Assembly: GCA_028023455.1 (NCBI GenBank)
Contig: JAQFVV010006246.1
Coordinates: forward strand, 6,092,363-6,156,362
Direction: 5' to 3'
From: Epiperipatus broadwayi
Taxonomy: Eukaryota > Onychophora > Udeonychophora > Euonychophora > Peripatidae
Length of the DNA stretch: 64,000 bases
Shown: in pieces, positions 36,394-48,589 of the stretch
Layout of the letters: the number at the start of each line of letters is the position of its first letter
Numbering within the stretch: the first letter of the stretch is position 1
The notes under the pieces: generated by a model
The model's input: only the letters and a program-made list of their open reading frames with translations
Told to the model about the DNA's origin: nothing
Database searches by the model: none
Position numbers and translations under genes: made by a program

Positions 36394-36905
36394 AAATGTT
36401 TATTAATCTTATCTTGTTTTTGAGTTTGTGTGTGTGTGTGTCTTTAAAGTTACGGTGTTTTTCTAATTTTTTTTTTTTGACTTTACGTATGTCTTTTTAA
36501 AGTTACGGTCTTTTTTTTTTTTTTGCAAGAGTAAATCAATAATTTTATTCAAAAGCAAAATGTAATAAGTAAATGTTTATTAATCTTATCTTGTTTTTGA
36601 GTTTGTGTGTGTGTCTTTAAAGTTACGGGGCTTTTTCGAATTTTTTTTTTTTGACTTTAGGTGTGTCTTTTTAAAGTTACGGTATTTTTTTTTGCAAGAG
36701 TAACTCAATAATTTGATTCAAAAGCAAGACGTAATAAGTCAATGTTTATTAATCTTAGATTGTTTTTGAGTTTGTGTGTGTGTGTCTTTAAAGTTACGGG
36801 GCTTTTTCTCATTTTTTTTTGGACATTACGTGTGTCTTTTTTTTTAAAGTTACGGTATTTTTGGTCAAGAGTAAATCAATCATTTTATTAAAAAAGCAAG
36901 AGGTA
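36394..36905. repeat. Three-copy tandem array, unit about 170-177 bp
   Basis: Units start at 36394, 36571 and 36740 with AATGTTTATTAATCTTA. Each contains GTTTTTGAGTTTGTGTGTG and two copies of TTTAAAGTTACGG about 60 bp apart, then GCAAGAGTAA-type sequence and TTATTCAAAAGCAA. Differences are mainly in poly(T) length. Confidence 0.85.
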
Positions 36906-36999
36906 ATTCTAAATCTATCAAAAGTAACGTAATTTATATACTACAATTTAGAATTGATACCCGACTACTATTAATAAGGACCGTCATTAAAAGACTCGA

Positions 37000-37375
37000 T
37001 TGAAAAATGATACCAGACTAATATCCGTTTTCTTTTTTTTTGGGGGGGGGGGGGGACAGTAATGAATCAGAAAGTGGGTTTCTTTTTTTTTTGGTAAATC
37101 TTGTGTATATATAAAAACAAACAAACCGTAATTCAAAGACTCCATTGAAAAAAATCAAACCCCATTGAATTTGCTTTTTTTTTTTTTAAAGACAGTAATT
37201 AATCAGGAACTGGGTTGTTTTTGTTAGTGTGTAGATATAAAAACTAATCTTATTTTGAAATAATAAATGTAACAAAACAACAAAAAAAAAAATACCCGAC
37301 TAATTTTATTTTTCGGACAAGTAATTCCTAATAATTAGACAGTGGGTTGTTTTTGTTTGTGCGTATATATATATA
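37000..37375. repeat. Degenerate tandem array inside the TIR element
   Basis: Three diverged units share GACTCCATTGAAAAA/GACTCGATTGAAAAA, a T- or G-rich run, GACAGTAAT(G/T)AATCAG and AGTGGGTT(T/G) followed by TATATATAAAAAC-type sequence. A ten-plus run of G lies at about 37040-37054. Confidence 0.6.
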
Positions 37376-37480
37376 GCAAAAGTAACTGGTCACAGACAAA
37401 TTCTCGTGAAAACGGTACTTTTCGCGTGATCCTTTAAATTTTTTTCCCTTTCGCACCCTTAAAAGCAATTTTTGAGGGTT
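37340..37480. other. GC-richer unassigned part of the TIR element
   Basis: Between the second array and the hairpins. It has a 93-codon minus-strand open frame (37328-37609) without recognisable motifs. I regard the frame as accidental because it runs through the degenerate repeat. Confidence 0.3.
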
Positions 37481-37700
37481 ACCCCTTCGTAATGGAATCT
37501 TCAGGACATTATTACTAAACTTACAACAGTAAAGTAAGTTACAACACATTAAAAAAAATAGACATCTTATCAAATTTAAAAAAACTACGACTGCTTCAAA
37601 TACACACACACACTCTCACCCGAAACTACAGAGAAAATAGATATTCTACTATTACGAGAAATGATGAACAAAATCGACTACTATGGCAGTTGATCAAGGC

Positions 37701-37920
37701 ATTTCTTTCTCTTTGCTTTTAGCATAGAAAAAAAGCCATAACCGGCAGCCGTCGGAAACTCTTTCTGTGTTTTATCATAGAAAGAAGTCTCTTTGTGTTG
37801 GCTTCTCCGTCCAACATAACATGAGGACTTTTCTGCGTTTATAACGTAGAAAAATTCCTCTTTGGTTGGGTGAAGGCCGGTGTAAATGGTACATTTCTAG
37901 GAATTTACCTAGAAGTAGTG
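37701..37920. other. Cluster of four related hairpins with compensating stem changes
   Basis: Four short hairpins share TCT-NNN on the left and NNN-AGA on the right around a 5-7 nt A/T loop. They are at about 37704-37734 (TCTTTGC/GCATAGA), 37758-37788 (TCTGTG/CATAGA), 37823-37860 (TCTGCG/CGTAGA) and 37894-37915 (TCTAGG/CCTAGA). Paired positions change together (T-A to C-G to G-C; G-T to A-T). GC-rich mini-hairpins lie between some of them: CCGGC/GTCGG near 37742 and GTTGG/CCAAC near 37797. This points to selection or repeated copying of a structure, in RNA or single-stranded DNA. Confidence 0.65.
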
Positions 37921-39000
37921 ACATCTTAAGGCGAACACCAAGGATGAGAAAACAACCGAAATTTCTATATTCCTCTTCTATTAAGATGCAAATCTCACAA
38001 CCATAAAAAAAAACTGGGCATATTTTCTTTTTATATTAAATTATTTCTATCAAAGATATACCATCAAAGTTTAATTCTACGATTAATTCAATCTTTTAGA
38101 TGCCTATTTATTTAATAATAAAAGTCATTTATAATTGTTAATTTTTTGTAATTTGTTTCTACCAATATTTATTTTTCATTTTATTGAAATCATGAATATT
38201 ACTTTAGTCTTTTTAATATTTATCTTTAGTCCTACTTTCTAATTCTCATCTAACTACTGTACATTTCCCAAAGCTCTGAAGTTTTATTTGTGAAAAAAAC
38301 CATATCATCTGCAAATCTTGATGGCTTTTCCATTCTGATATACATTTTTATCAATATTAATCTTCATATTAGTATTTATTTGAATCAGTACTATTGCATT
38401 TTGATAAAAATTCTTATTAATTTAATAATATCTTAAGTTTATGTTTTGATATTTCAAAGCTTTAATCACTGCTGAAATGATTATAGAAACAAATGTCTTT
38501 TCATCATTTACAAATCCAATGCAATGTGCAACGCATATTTATTAGCCTCTTCTTTAATTTCTCTTAATATTTGTATGTGATTTGCATTAAAAAATCACTT
38601 TCAAATTCAACTTGTTCTTTTGATTGGTTTATGATCAGTTCTCTGTAATGATATTAAATATTTTGTATAAGATTGAGAGATCTATAATTTCTAATATTTT
38701 CCATTTCACCATTCTTAAATGTTAATAATTTCACTATTGAATCATCTAATATTTAGACAGAAGATATAAAACATTGCCAACAATTTTCTGTTTTAACTTT
38801 AAAACTAACAAAACTTAGTTAAAATATATTTAAAATCATGGTTCAAGAATTTATATATTTTTAAATAATTTTTAAACACTATTTGCTGAAATCGATCTTT
38901 GATATTTTAATGCATAAGATCTTTTACAATTACTTATGATGCGCATGATCTGTACTTCATTTGTCTTGGAAAATTTTATAACTCTGAAATCAACATCATT

Positions 39001-39998
39001 TTTTAAATAAAATAAATATTGTACTGCAAATAATAAAAAACAATAACAATAATGTGTAGACAAAACATAAACTAGGAATTCAGATGAAACTATAAAGCCC
39101 ATGATTATACATACAATACAGCTGCTTGCAATGAATTAAAGTTCAAAAGTGATATGCTCTTAAATAATCCATGATGAAGTGTAACTTTTGGTAACATTAT
39201 TGTGTCACTATGGTTTGTCAACAAATAATATGATAAAACAACAATATGAGAATCACTATATTATCATATTACCATTTTTTAAATTTATTTAGCTTGAATG
39301 GTGCGATATTGAAAAATAGCACTATGTATATGGGGATAGTGCTGGCATAAGCAAAAGCAAAAAAATATACAAAAAAGTGAAGGTAATGGAATGAGGTTTT
39401 ACTGTTATCAAAATCTATTTTTAAAATTTTTTAATGTTAATTGATTACAAATAAATATTTTCATTCAGCAAGTGAAAACATTTTTTTCTCTGCACTCATA
39501 CCACCTATTAATATATATATACTTTAAAGTGAATGAATTTAAGATTCAATAAAAAATGCTATGTAAGGAAATTTTAACTCCTGCTGCAAAACAAATCTGG
39601 TGACCATAAAACTTTAAAATACTTTTTATAAATTCTGTATGGATGATGAAGTTACTTAATTATTGGGAACTGGATTGACAAATACTATACTTGTGTTGAT
39701 AATATTAGCATTTACTGTATTTCATTTGCTTTATTACAGATTTATCAAAGTCGTTAATTTGCAAATTTTATAAATAATGATATTAATAATAAGGAATGTT
39801 AGAAATTTGTCTTATTTATTATTGATGCAAGTATTGGTTAATTTTCTTAAATATGATAAAACTTCGATAAAAAAAACAACAACATCATTACTTTTATATA
39901 TATAAAATAACAAAAACCAAAGAAACTTTAACTGGTTATTAAATAAATCATAACAATCAAACAAAACAAAACGAAACAAAAAAATGGATATAGCTTAC
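39001..39998. other. AT-rich DNA without recognised features
   Basis: No exon or element recognised. Short minus-strand frames near 38872-39102 are of random composition. Confidence 0.35.
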
Positions 39999-40068
39999 TA
40001 AAGATCGTCTCCTGTACATGCAATTATAGCGGATAATTTCCCTCACCCTTTTCATTGCTCCATTTCTG
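39999..40068 (-). CDS. Candidate internal exon of an unidentified gene
   Basis: On the minus strand, TTTAAATTTGTAG is followed by 70 nt that stay open in one frame (one base, then RNGAMKRVREIIRYNCMYRR, RSL) up to a GTAAGC donor. The stretch is clearly richer in G and C than its neighbours and encodes a very basic peptide, unlike chance frames here. The acceptor lacks a strong pyrimidine tract, and no protein family is recognised. It could belong to the gene of the exons at 9731-9811 and 61579-61659, but its phase cannot be checked against them. Confidence 0.3.
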
Positions 40069-42912
40069 CTACAAATTTAAATTAATACTTTAATAGAAAA
40101 TAATAAAAGAGTAAAATAAATACAAACTGCAAATGCTGACAACATTAGTATGATTATCATAATAAATTTCATTGTATTTTTTTTTTCAAATAAAATATTT
40201 TACAAATCTTATTACCTAACAGTAAATTTTTAAGACACCGATTGATCTATTCAATGAGTTTTCAAAGAATATATATCTGCTTTGGCTTGAAATGGAAAGA
40301 GGGTAAATTATCCACTATTTTTGCATTTAAAAAATGACTGTATAATTGTGCTATTATTCCTCTCTCTTTATAAACAATCATGTAACAGCAAGGCAAATAA
40401 TTAATAAGATTTTTGGAATTTAATAAAATTGAAACCAATTTATAAATTAATACATACACATTTTTTTCTGAGCATATATAAATATAACTAAAGAATTGTA
40501 TGCATAATTTTTTTTTTTAAAAACAAATATGTGCTTAACTAAGAAGACCTTATTACTGAGATTATTTGACTTGAAATGAAAAAGTAATTAACTTAAGGTA
40601 AACTACTAACCATAATATGTACTCAGACAAATCTCTTTCATATTAGTAAATACTATATAACTTAACAAAATATGTAAAGTTGCATACAAGTAAATATGTA
40701 GAGTTTCAAAGAAAATAAGCTAAAAATGTTTGTATCAACATTATCACTGGATTTAAATGAAAGTGAGTACAGATAGCAAATATAATCAGAAGATTAAAAT
40801 CATAAACTTTTCAGTGCTGTTACTTATTGACAGTTGTTGGGAACTATCTTCCAAGATTAATTTATGCTTCTGGTATTGGCAATCAAAGGTTCTCTTTCAA
40901 TACAAAGTATGGAAGTTTTTTTTAAAGTTATATCTCAAATTATTTTTCCAAACTATAAACAAAAGATTGACTCAAAAAGATAATTTTTAATTTGGTCCAA
41001 AAGAGAATGACTCAAGATAGGCATTATGTTTAGATGGCAAATCATATGAATGTAATGTCTGCATGAACATGAGTGAGAAAAGTCTCAGTATCATTCCCAA
41101 AATATTTGCTATTTAATTTGTACAAAGAAGAGAAGGATATGTTTATATTTATATATATTATTGAGATCACAGAAGTGTTTTTCAGAATATATTACATTTA
41201 ATAGAAATGGACTCGTGAACTATATTGTAGTAAATCAAAGCAAATATAAAATAATTACTGGTAGAAGAAATCAAAATCACTTCCAACAACTAAAATGAAA
41301 TGGTTATCACAGTAACCTTCCTATTAACAAATTAGTTATGAAATTTTCTCAGGAGATTCATGCTATTTTTAAACAGATTTTTTGTCTTTATGTTAATTGA
41401 GCTAGACAGATTGAAAATTTTCATTTTCTTTCTTCAATATTGCTTACTTAAACAAAATCATATGTTAATAATAAATCTTGCCTTCAATTGTTGAGCATTG
41501 AGATGAGCTAAGTGAGTTTTAAAAAATCTGAAATTTGACAAATAATGTATATATAAATAAATCAACAAAAAAAAGTGCTGAAAATTCACAAACCTTGGTC
41601 TCAGCTCAAATAATATTTTCTAAATTATGGCAAAACTATTTCAACATGAAAAGTGCTAAAATCATATAGATAAGAAAATAATGAAATTTATTAACTTAAA
41701 CTAAAAACAAAGTATGAAAACAAAAAAAAAAAAATTGCTAAAATGATAAATATAATTTCGAATTAGAGGGAGTAAACTAATGAATATTTCTGGAAAAACA
41801 AACAAACAGCAAAACTATTGTAAAATAATTTGCAAAAGTAAAGATAGGGGAAGGAATAGTTATCAGAAAAAATAAACATTAAAAAAAAAAGATTTCTGTA
41901 TAAGTCTTCCAAAATATGTAAAACTTTGTAAAAGATAGTGTAACTACTCTGTGACTAATTATTTAAATAAAATATCATTTTTTGGCTAAACCTTAAGTAT
42001 TTTAATACAGAATTTAAGTCATTTAACAATTTAAAGAAAAATTATTCTCCAAGAAAGATTTTAATAAAGAAAACCATTTCAGGTATTTGCTAAATGACAT
42101 CATCATTTTCATGTTTAAAAAAACCAGTAATTAAAAACAGAAAAAATGAGATAATATAGAGTGAAAAAGTTAAGCATATTTACTAATAATGTATGTATCT
42201 TTCAAAAATAATTATTTGATATTTATCATTATTAATAAAGGTTATATTTTGATATTGTTATCTTTAGCCTGTTTTTCAAAAACGATATCTGTGAATACAA
42301 TATTTTACATGCTAATAATGTCATTTTTTTTCCAGGAGTGATAAGTTTCTTATTAACCAATATAAAGATTTATAGTATTATACATTGAAAATATTTTTTA
42401 TAAACTATATAATTAACAATTTAATACAATTAATATCTTTTTTTTTTAAAAAAAAAATAAAGATTTATTTTTTGTTATATTGCTAAATTGAATTATTATT
42501 CATCTTTGTAAAATGTTATGTTACTTTTCTGCTAATAAATGAAATAATATTTCATTTCTTCTTTCTTTCTTTTTTAATATTAGAGCAATAAAAAAATTAG
42601 TTTGTTATTAAAACTAAATAAAATGTTTCTTTTAATAAAATATATTTCCTCTTTTTTTCAGTCATCACCCATTTATTATGTCATATAAAGATACAGCATA
42701 AATGGAAAAAAATATTTATGAATTAATTTATTATATATATTTCAGACATTAGTTAACACAAAAATATTATGTATGCAATATTATTTTCTTTTTGGAGTCT
42801 CATTCTATTTATAGTATTATCAGTTTATCTAGAAAGTTCCCAAATTTTATAGTTATAATATGTGTACTGTACACAATGTTTTAATAACTAATATATATAT
42901 ATTATAACGATC
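40069..42912. other. AT-rich non-coding DNA
   Basis: Plus-strand frame 40757-40990 and minus-strand frame 40262-40459 have no recognisable motif. Poly(A/T) and (TA)n tracts are present, the last one next to the unit beginning at 42913. Probably intronic or intergenic. Confidence 0.4.
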
Positions 42913-43024
42913 GAAATGAAAGTGAAGATCGAATCTAACCGCAAAAACAATATCTGCAACTACCAGGGCGCCACCTAGGCATTTAAACCTAGAAAAATTT
43001 ATAGAATAGGCAGATACGCGCTGT
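42913..43024. repeat. 112-bp direct repeat, left copy
   Basis: Starts GAAATGAAAGTGAAGATCG and ends GATACGCGCTGT. Compared with 44940-45051 only two substitutions are seen, both within GGG(CGCCAC/CACCAT)CTAGG. On the minus strand it contains TGGCGCCCTGGTAG, reminiscent of the first bases of a tRNA-Lys primer site. Confidence 0.85.
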
Positions 43025-44927
43025 TAAGATTCCACTTTATTTAAATATTCCGATCGTTAGCCCAAGTCGCTAGCTCAGCGGAGACGCAGAGATAAAAATC
43101 TATATCTTAATTTATATCTTAAATATCAATAAATAAAAGCCACTGCCAGAAATTAACACATAAAAATATTTATTTACGCACATATAAAATAACCTTTAAA
43201 TTTTGAGGAATAAATTCAACATTTTAGATTTTTCTATTAATCTTTTAATTTTACATTTAACTAAGTTTCAATGAGTTTAATATTTTATTTAGATAGTCAA
43301 GTATGAATAGACTACATAGATCTGCATTTGAAAAGAAAATATTCTTCCCTGATTTAACCTTAGGCAACAAATTTCGCAATCAAACTGGCACCAATCCATC
43401 TGATACATTCATGTATTCAATGTAGCATGATACGACAACACAAGATACTATACTGTCAGGAATGTACATCTGAACAGTAAGTAGAATTAGAGAAGACATT
43501 GACTCTCCACCAACAGGAATGTTACATCTGTTGGCAAGTAGAACAATAAACAAAAAAACTCCATAGGAATGGACTGCGGTCTTCTGCCGACTTACAAACC
43601 CATCCATAGGCAAACAGAAGGTGTGTGGCGTATATATGCAATCCTGCCCGTAGCGGACCTCATACTACATCTACAATTACACAAATATATCCAATCCATT
43701 GAACCAATTCAACTACGAAATGAATAACCTAAGATTACCCTCCCTTAATATAACTTTACAAAACTATATAGCCATTCATGCCCGACTTAAATTTAACATT
43801 TAAATATGTTCGCACAGATTATTTTTATAAATTTTCTTTTAAAATGTTGAGTATAGATCGGCTGCACAGATTCCACGGTCAAAAACATCCAAATTAAACA
43901 AAATCGATCAAAATACAAAATCATCGATCACGTCAATTGCAAAGGGAATACACAAGGCTCCGTGGCATTCATTGTAAGATGCCCGCATTAACCTCGTTGA
44001 CGTATATATTCTAATCAAATGTGAAAACTTCAACATAATCAACCGCTAACAAACCTATGCAACATCTATACCCAACCTAAATTTCATCATTTAAAATTTA
44101 AACAATAAACAATTTATACAATAAGAAAGAAAAAAAAATGGAAATGATTTTTATCAATCGGAAAACATATAAAATTAAACATTATTAATTTGATTTAAAA
44201 ACTTACAAGAGTCAGATAACAGTCCGTTTTAACATTTAAGTTGGCTTGTTTATCAATTTGTAAAACTTGACGAAAGTTCTTAATTGATTTTAACAATTGT
44301 TCATTTCATGTAGCTTATGGTAGAAGAGTCCAGGTTTCTGCTTTTAATTCCCGCGACGTCTCCATTGGAAGATAATGTTTTGGAGGTAGCATTAGCTGGT
44401 TCCATTCTTGTATCACAGTCTTTTCATTTTATATATTTTTTTTTAAACAAAAAAAAAACGAGAGAGAACGGCAAGTGCGTCTTACCGTTCTCATCAAATC
44501 AAGTCCGAAAAAACCGTCTGGAACTCAATATTTCTCTTTTTATAGTAAATCTCCAGATTGAATGAACAAAGACGTCACTAATCCAAATTTTCGTTCGGGT
44601 CCGGGCTGAGGCTTGGTGCTTCCATTGGTCAAGCTAAAATCTCTTTATTCTCTTATCTAATTTACTCTCTGACTTTTTAATTAGACAGCTTTTGGATAAT
44701 TAATAAACAATCATTTCCATTTACAGATTACAGGAATTAATTAATACCTGTTTTTATTTTTACTTACGTTATTTCTTTTTTAAACTATTTTTATATTTAA
44801 ATCTTTTTTTATAAAAAAAATACATTCAAATACCTTTTTTTTATTTATTAAAAAAAAATATTTTTAAAGTTTAGCATCTGTGCGAATATATATACGTTTA
44901 ACAAACATTTTAATGATTGGTCGAACA
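43022..44927 (-). mobile_element. Probable solo LTR or short LTR-type element
   Basis: Read on the minus strand, 44927-43022 begins TGTTCGACC and ends CTTAACA, the TGTT/AACA ends of LTRs. It contains, in order, CCAAT (44624-44628), TGACGTC (44571-44577, an ATF/CREB-type site), TATAAAAAG (44536-44544) and, about 45-70 nt on, a hairpin with an 8-bp stem (44464-44492). This is a promoter layout expected in an LTR. The minus-strand frame 43380-43613 (77 codons) has no recognised motif. The unit lies between 112-bp direct repeats that are not an ordinary short target duplication. An alternative is one element whose LTRs are the 112-bp repeats. Confidence 0.55.
44464..44628 (-). promoter_or_regulatory. 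Predicted LTR promoter: CCAAT, CRE-like site, TATA, transcript hairpin
   Basis: On the minus strand: CCAAT at 44628-44624, TGACGTC at 44577-44571, TATAAAAAG at 44544-44536, expected start near 44510, then GAGAACGG/CCGTTCTC pairing (44492-44464) around a 13-nt loop. Each motif alone is weak; their order and spacing support the call. Confidence 0.5.
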
Positions 44928-44939
44928 TGGCTTTCGAGA

Positions 44940-45051
44940 GAAATGAAAGTGAAGATCGAATCTAACCGCAAAAACAATATCTGCAACTACCAGGGCACCA
45001 TCTAGGCATTTAAACCTAGAAAAATTTATAGAATAGGCAGATACGCGCTGT
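44940..45051. repeat. 112-bp direct repeat, right copy
   Basis: Partner of 42913-43024. A short filler (TGGCTTTCGAGA, 44928-44939) separates it from the end of the LTR-like unit. Confidence 0.85.
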
Positions 45052-48000
45052 ATATATATATAAGCAATAGCTTTAAAGTCATCAAATGGAAAACATCATT
45101 GTGAAGTTCCACTGTACTATTTTGCAATTATATTTTAAGAAATCTTCGGGAATGGTAAAATATGAAATGGACTCTTAATTCATCACGATTTTTAAAAATG
45201 CATAAAGGAATTTTATGTATTATATTGAACATAAAATTTAAATTGTATGATGTTTAAAAATAAAATAAATATTGGTTTTTTTTTTTAAAAAAAATTACAA
45301 GTAATAATTTTATATATTTAATAAATTGTTTGTTTTCAAACTTTTGAAGAAATAATATCTTTCACTCATTAGACAAATTTTTATTTTATTTGCATATTCA
45401 AAGTTGAATAATAATTAATTCAACTTATTACTATGAAAATGAAGAAAAAATATCTTTCTTTTATTCTTTTAAAACCAGCAAATAAAATTTTATTAATTGT
45501 AAAATTGTTCATTGCGGTTATATTTTAATATTTGTAATTTTTTTAAATTGTGCATTAATTGAGTAATATAAAATCTTGTAGAATATATTAATTGCATAAT
45601 TCATTGATCTTTTTTCAATGCAATAATTAATATATTTTAAGAAAAGATTATGCAAAAAATATCTAATACATCTTAAAAAGCGGAAGTGCATTTGTGAAGT
45701 TCCAAAGAGCAGGAAAAGAATCATTCCTCATTTCTTTCAATTGACGAAACAATTTCAAGGCATTAAAAATAAAATAATTGGTTGCACCTATATGAAAAAT
45801 ATAAGAACCTTTAAAGGTATATAATATACATTATGCAAAGTAACATAAATGCCAAGAATTTTCAACAACAGTTTAAAATTATTTGCATGAATGTAAATAA
45901 CAATAGATTCTGAAACTTTAAAAAAAAAACCTGTATAGTGATGTAAAATATGTAGAATTCTCATGAAGACTTTTGATGGAATAATAAATAAAATATATCT
46001 AAATTCATAAAAATGTTTAAAAATAATTTCTAAAAAATCAAGAAATAATTATGAAAAACCTCAAACATTTAACAAAGAGATCAAGTAAATGTTAAATGTC
46101 AAACTAAAATGTAAATGTCTGCACTAAGAAAAGTAAGAAATCTTTAGTATCCTTACTGCAGTTGAATTTTCTCTCATAAATATCATTAAAAGAGTGAGGA
46201 GGGGAATAAGAAACTAAATAATCTTTAAAAATGACTAACATACATATAACATTATTTCCAGTTGCAGATCAAAATAAACACATGGGAAACTTATTTAATT
46301 GGTTTTTGAATTTTCAAAAACTCATTCAACAAGCATTAAAAATTTACAGTAAAATTGCTTTTTAAACATAGAATTACAGTAAAATCTCATTTTCTATTAT
46401 CTTCATTTTCTAGCATATTTTGTATGGTTTTTTGGTCTCAGAATTAGCCTTCTATAAATAACATTTTTTCCTAATTCTATCAATCCATAATCTGTAAATG
46501 GAGTACATTTATTGTTAATAAAACCACAGACTTGATGCAACATTTACTTACTATGCTAACTTTTTAAATTAAAATGATGTCTTTTCTTCTCTTTGAACTA
46601 AGTTAAAACATAAGATTGAAGTTGAGAGAAATTACTTTATATATTGCATTTATTTGAAGAATATAATTATTGAACTATCATAAAATCATTTCTTTACTCT
46701 GCTCAGTATAGATAAAAAATCTGTTGGATCAATTAACATATTTCTGAATTAATGAATATTGAGATAACTGATAATACATCTTTTATTTTTGTAATTCATA
46801 TTTAGGCTTCTTATGTCTCATTTATTTTTGATTGTCAGTTAATATCAATTTTATTAATATTTCTAGAATGCTTACTTTTGTAATTTATAACTATAATTAT
46901 GCATAAGAGAACTTATATAAATATATTATAAAAATATTTTAAATAAAATTATTAAAAAATGTTTTTAAAATAAAGTATAAACATATATTTAAAAAGTAAC
47001 ATGTTATATATTATAACCTTTTTTTTTTGTATGTGAAATCTTGTAGCTCAATTTTCACCCATTCCCAATTTACAATCTAGTCACAACTTTTCACACATAT
47101 GTAGTATTATTAATAACAATATATATATATATATATTTAGTTTTCAAACAATTTTAACAACAACATAGATGAACAATTTTAATTTTGTAAGGGATTCAAT
47201 ATTATTTATGGTATTACCATTAAGCAGTATTAAATTGTATCTAAACTTTCATCATTTCAATATGAAACTAAAAAGTAAAAATATAAAAAAAAACTTTATT
47301 TAGAAACATTTTTATTCACATAAATGCATTAAAAAAAATCTTCAGTTTTCATAAATTAAAATAAAGAGGTGAGCATCTTTCAAAATTCTAAAGTCAGATT
47401 TCTAAAGAATCATTTAAATAAATTTGCAACTAATGCTAACTTTAAATTTATTGGCATTATTATAAAAAAGTAGATAGGATTATTGGGGAATCAGACTTGC
47501 GATTTACTAAACTGGACCCAAATTTTTATTTGTGAAAGCTGAAAAAAAATTGTTGTTCACTTTTTAGTGCATTTATATAAATAAAACTTTCTTTAACATT
47601 TTTTGTTTCACTATCTGTTATTTAACCAATGGTAATAAGCCACCACTTTTGAACTTTATTTCATGAGAATAGTTCTAGCTATATATTTCATAGTTTCATT
47701 TGTTATATAAGATTATTACATTTTATTCCAGTTCTTGTTTGGTTTCGGTTACAGTACAATATTTATTTTACTAAATAAAAAAGAGATAAATGGAAAGTAT
47801 GCTGAACTTGCAAGAAATGCCAATGAAAGTAAAAACTTTCTTTTATGCATCCTAGTAATAGCAGTTATCAAAATTGTTTTAGCCATTGAAAGATTATAAT
47901 TTGAACTGAAGTATAAATCACAAATGTAAAGATTTTTTTTCACTTTTGTTTCGTTATTTTTGAAAGTAGATAAATTAAAATCATGGTTATTATAAACAAT

Positions 48001-48589
48001 AAATATGAAATATTTTCAATCACTAATCACTATTAATATTAACTTAGATTTGTTTTACAACATAATTACTATATTGTTAAAATTATTTACACACATATTT
48101 CCCAAATAATAAAATCTAATTTGAACTTAAAGCTAAATAAATTTATATGTATTTTATTGAACAATAATCATTAATTGTGTTTTTATCTAAAATTTTGAAT
48201 GTTTTTTTTTTTTGTGCTATGGTTTTTAATATATATTGGTTTTGGTTTCCATCCCTCTTAAAAACAACGGATTGTCGTTTCACATTTATCTTAAAATAAT
48301 AAAATAGCTAAACTTCAAAACATTTACGTTATCCAAATTGGAGTCTTTCTAATTACTTATTTGTTTTAAATGCCTTCATTTTTTGACATTTACACACAAT
48401 GATTTTTTATCATTGCAATAGAAATTGATATTATAAACACCAGATGATAAGGACTTTTAATGTTCAAAAACATTTTAATAGCTTAAAAAGAAACATTTTC
48501 TTTTTTATTTAAAAATGCTTTATGAAATTAAAAAGCTGACTAAGAAATATAAATTGGGATTCATAGGATATTTTACATAAAAATTATTT
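45052..48589. other. AT-rich non-coding DNA
   Basis: No exon or element recognised. (TA)n tracts at 45051 and 47120. Open frames 45518-45724 and 47749-47943 on the minus strand are random in composition. Confidence 0.4.

Larger units (their letters stand above)
36205..37957. mobile_element. Non-autonomous TIR element with tandem arrays and a hairpin cluster
   Basis: A 1753-bp unit bounded by 36-bp terminal inverted repeats (36205-36240 and 37922-37957, two mismatches; inner part CATCCTTGGTGTTCGCC). On both sides lies GAAATTTC (36197-36204 and 37958-37965), an 8-bp target duplication that happens to be palindromic. It sits in the LINE 35860-39000. Inside are a three-copy 170-bp tandem array (36394-36905), a second array of about three degenerate copies (37000-37375), and four consecutive hairpins (37701-37920). 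No transposase is encoded. An 8-bp duplication is found in hAT, P-type and Zisupton-type (KDZ) elements; the TIR does not start with the usual hAT CA. The superfamily is therefore open. Confidence 0.8.
35860..39000 (-). mobile_element. Decayed LINE reverse transcriptase, split by a TIR element
   Basis: Read on the minus strand, the palm motif appears near 38330-38260 (KPSRFADDMVFFTNKTSELW, with F-A-D-D intact). A C-terminal segment lies near 38120-37990 (INRRIK-like, IKRKYAQFF). Beyond the insertion it continues near 36180-36040 with KDVNWHYKEG-type sequence and ISSIKGLKRLKLSWARTVSR (the KLKW-WAGHV block of this LINE type), and GEKAMDLR near 35930. The upstream endonuclease is not recognised. 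The unit is interrupted between 36205 and 37957 by a separate element; removing it, with one copy of the target duplication, would bring the LINE homology blocks together. Many stops make it a pseudogene. Confidence 0.75.

Noticed and set aside
36394-36905. CRISPR array or satellite DNA
   Set aside because: Three 170-bp units are directly adjacent with no spacers and lie within a TIR element in a eukaryotic genome.
42913-45051. Penelope-like element or retrozyme with a hammerhead ribozyme in the 112-bp repeats
   Set aside because: No CTGATGA...GAAA hammerhead core was found in either strand of the repeats, and no reverse transcriptase or GIY-YIG domain lies between them.
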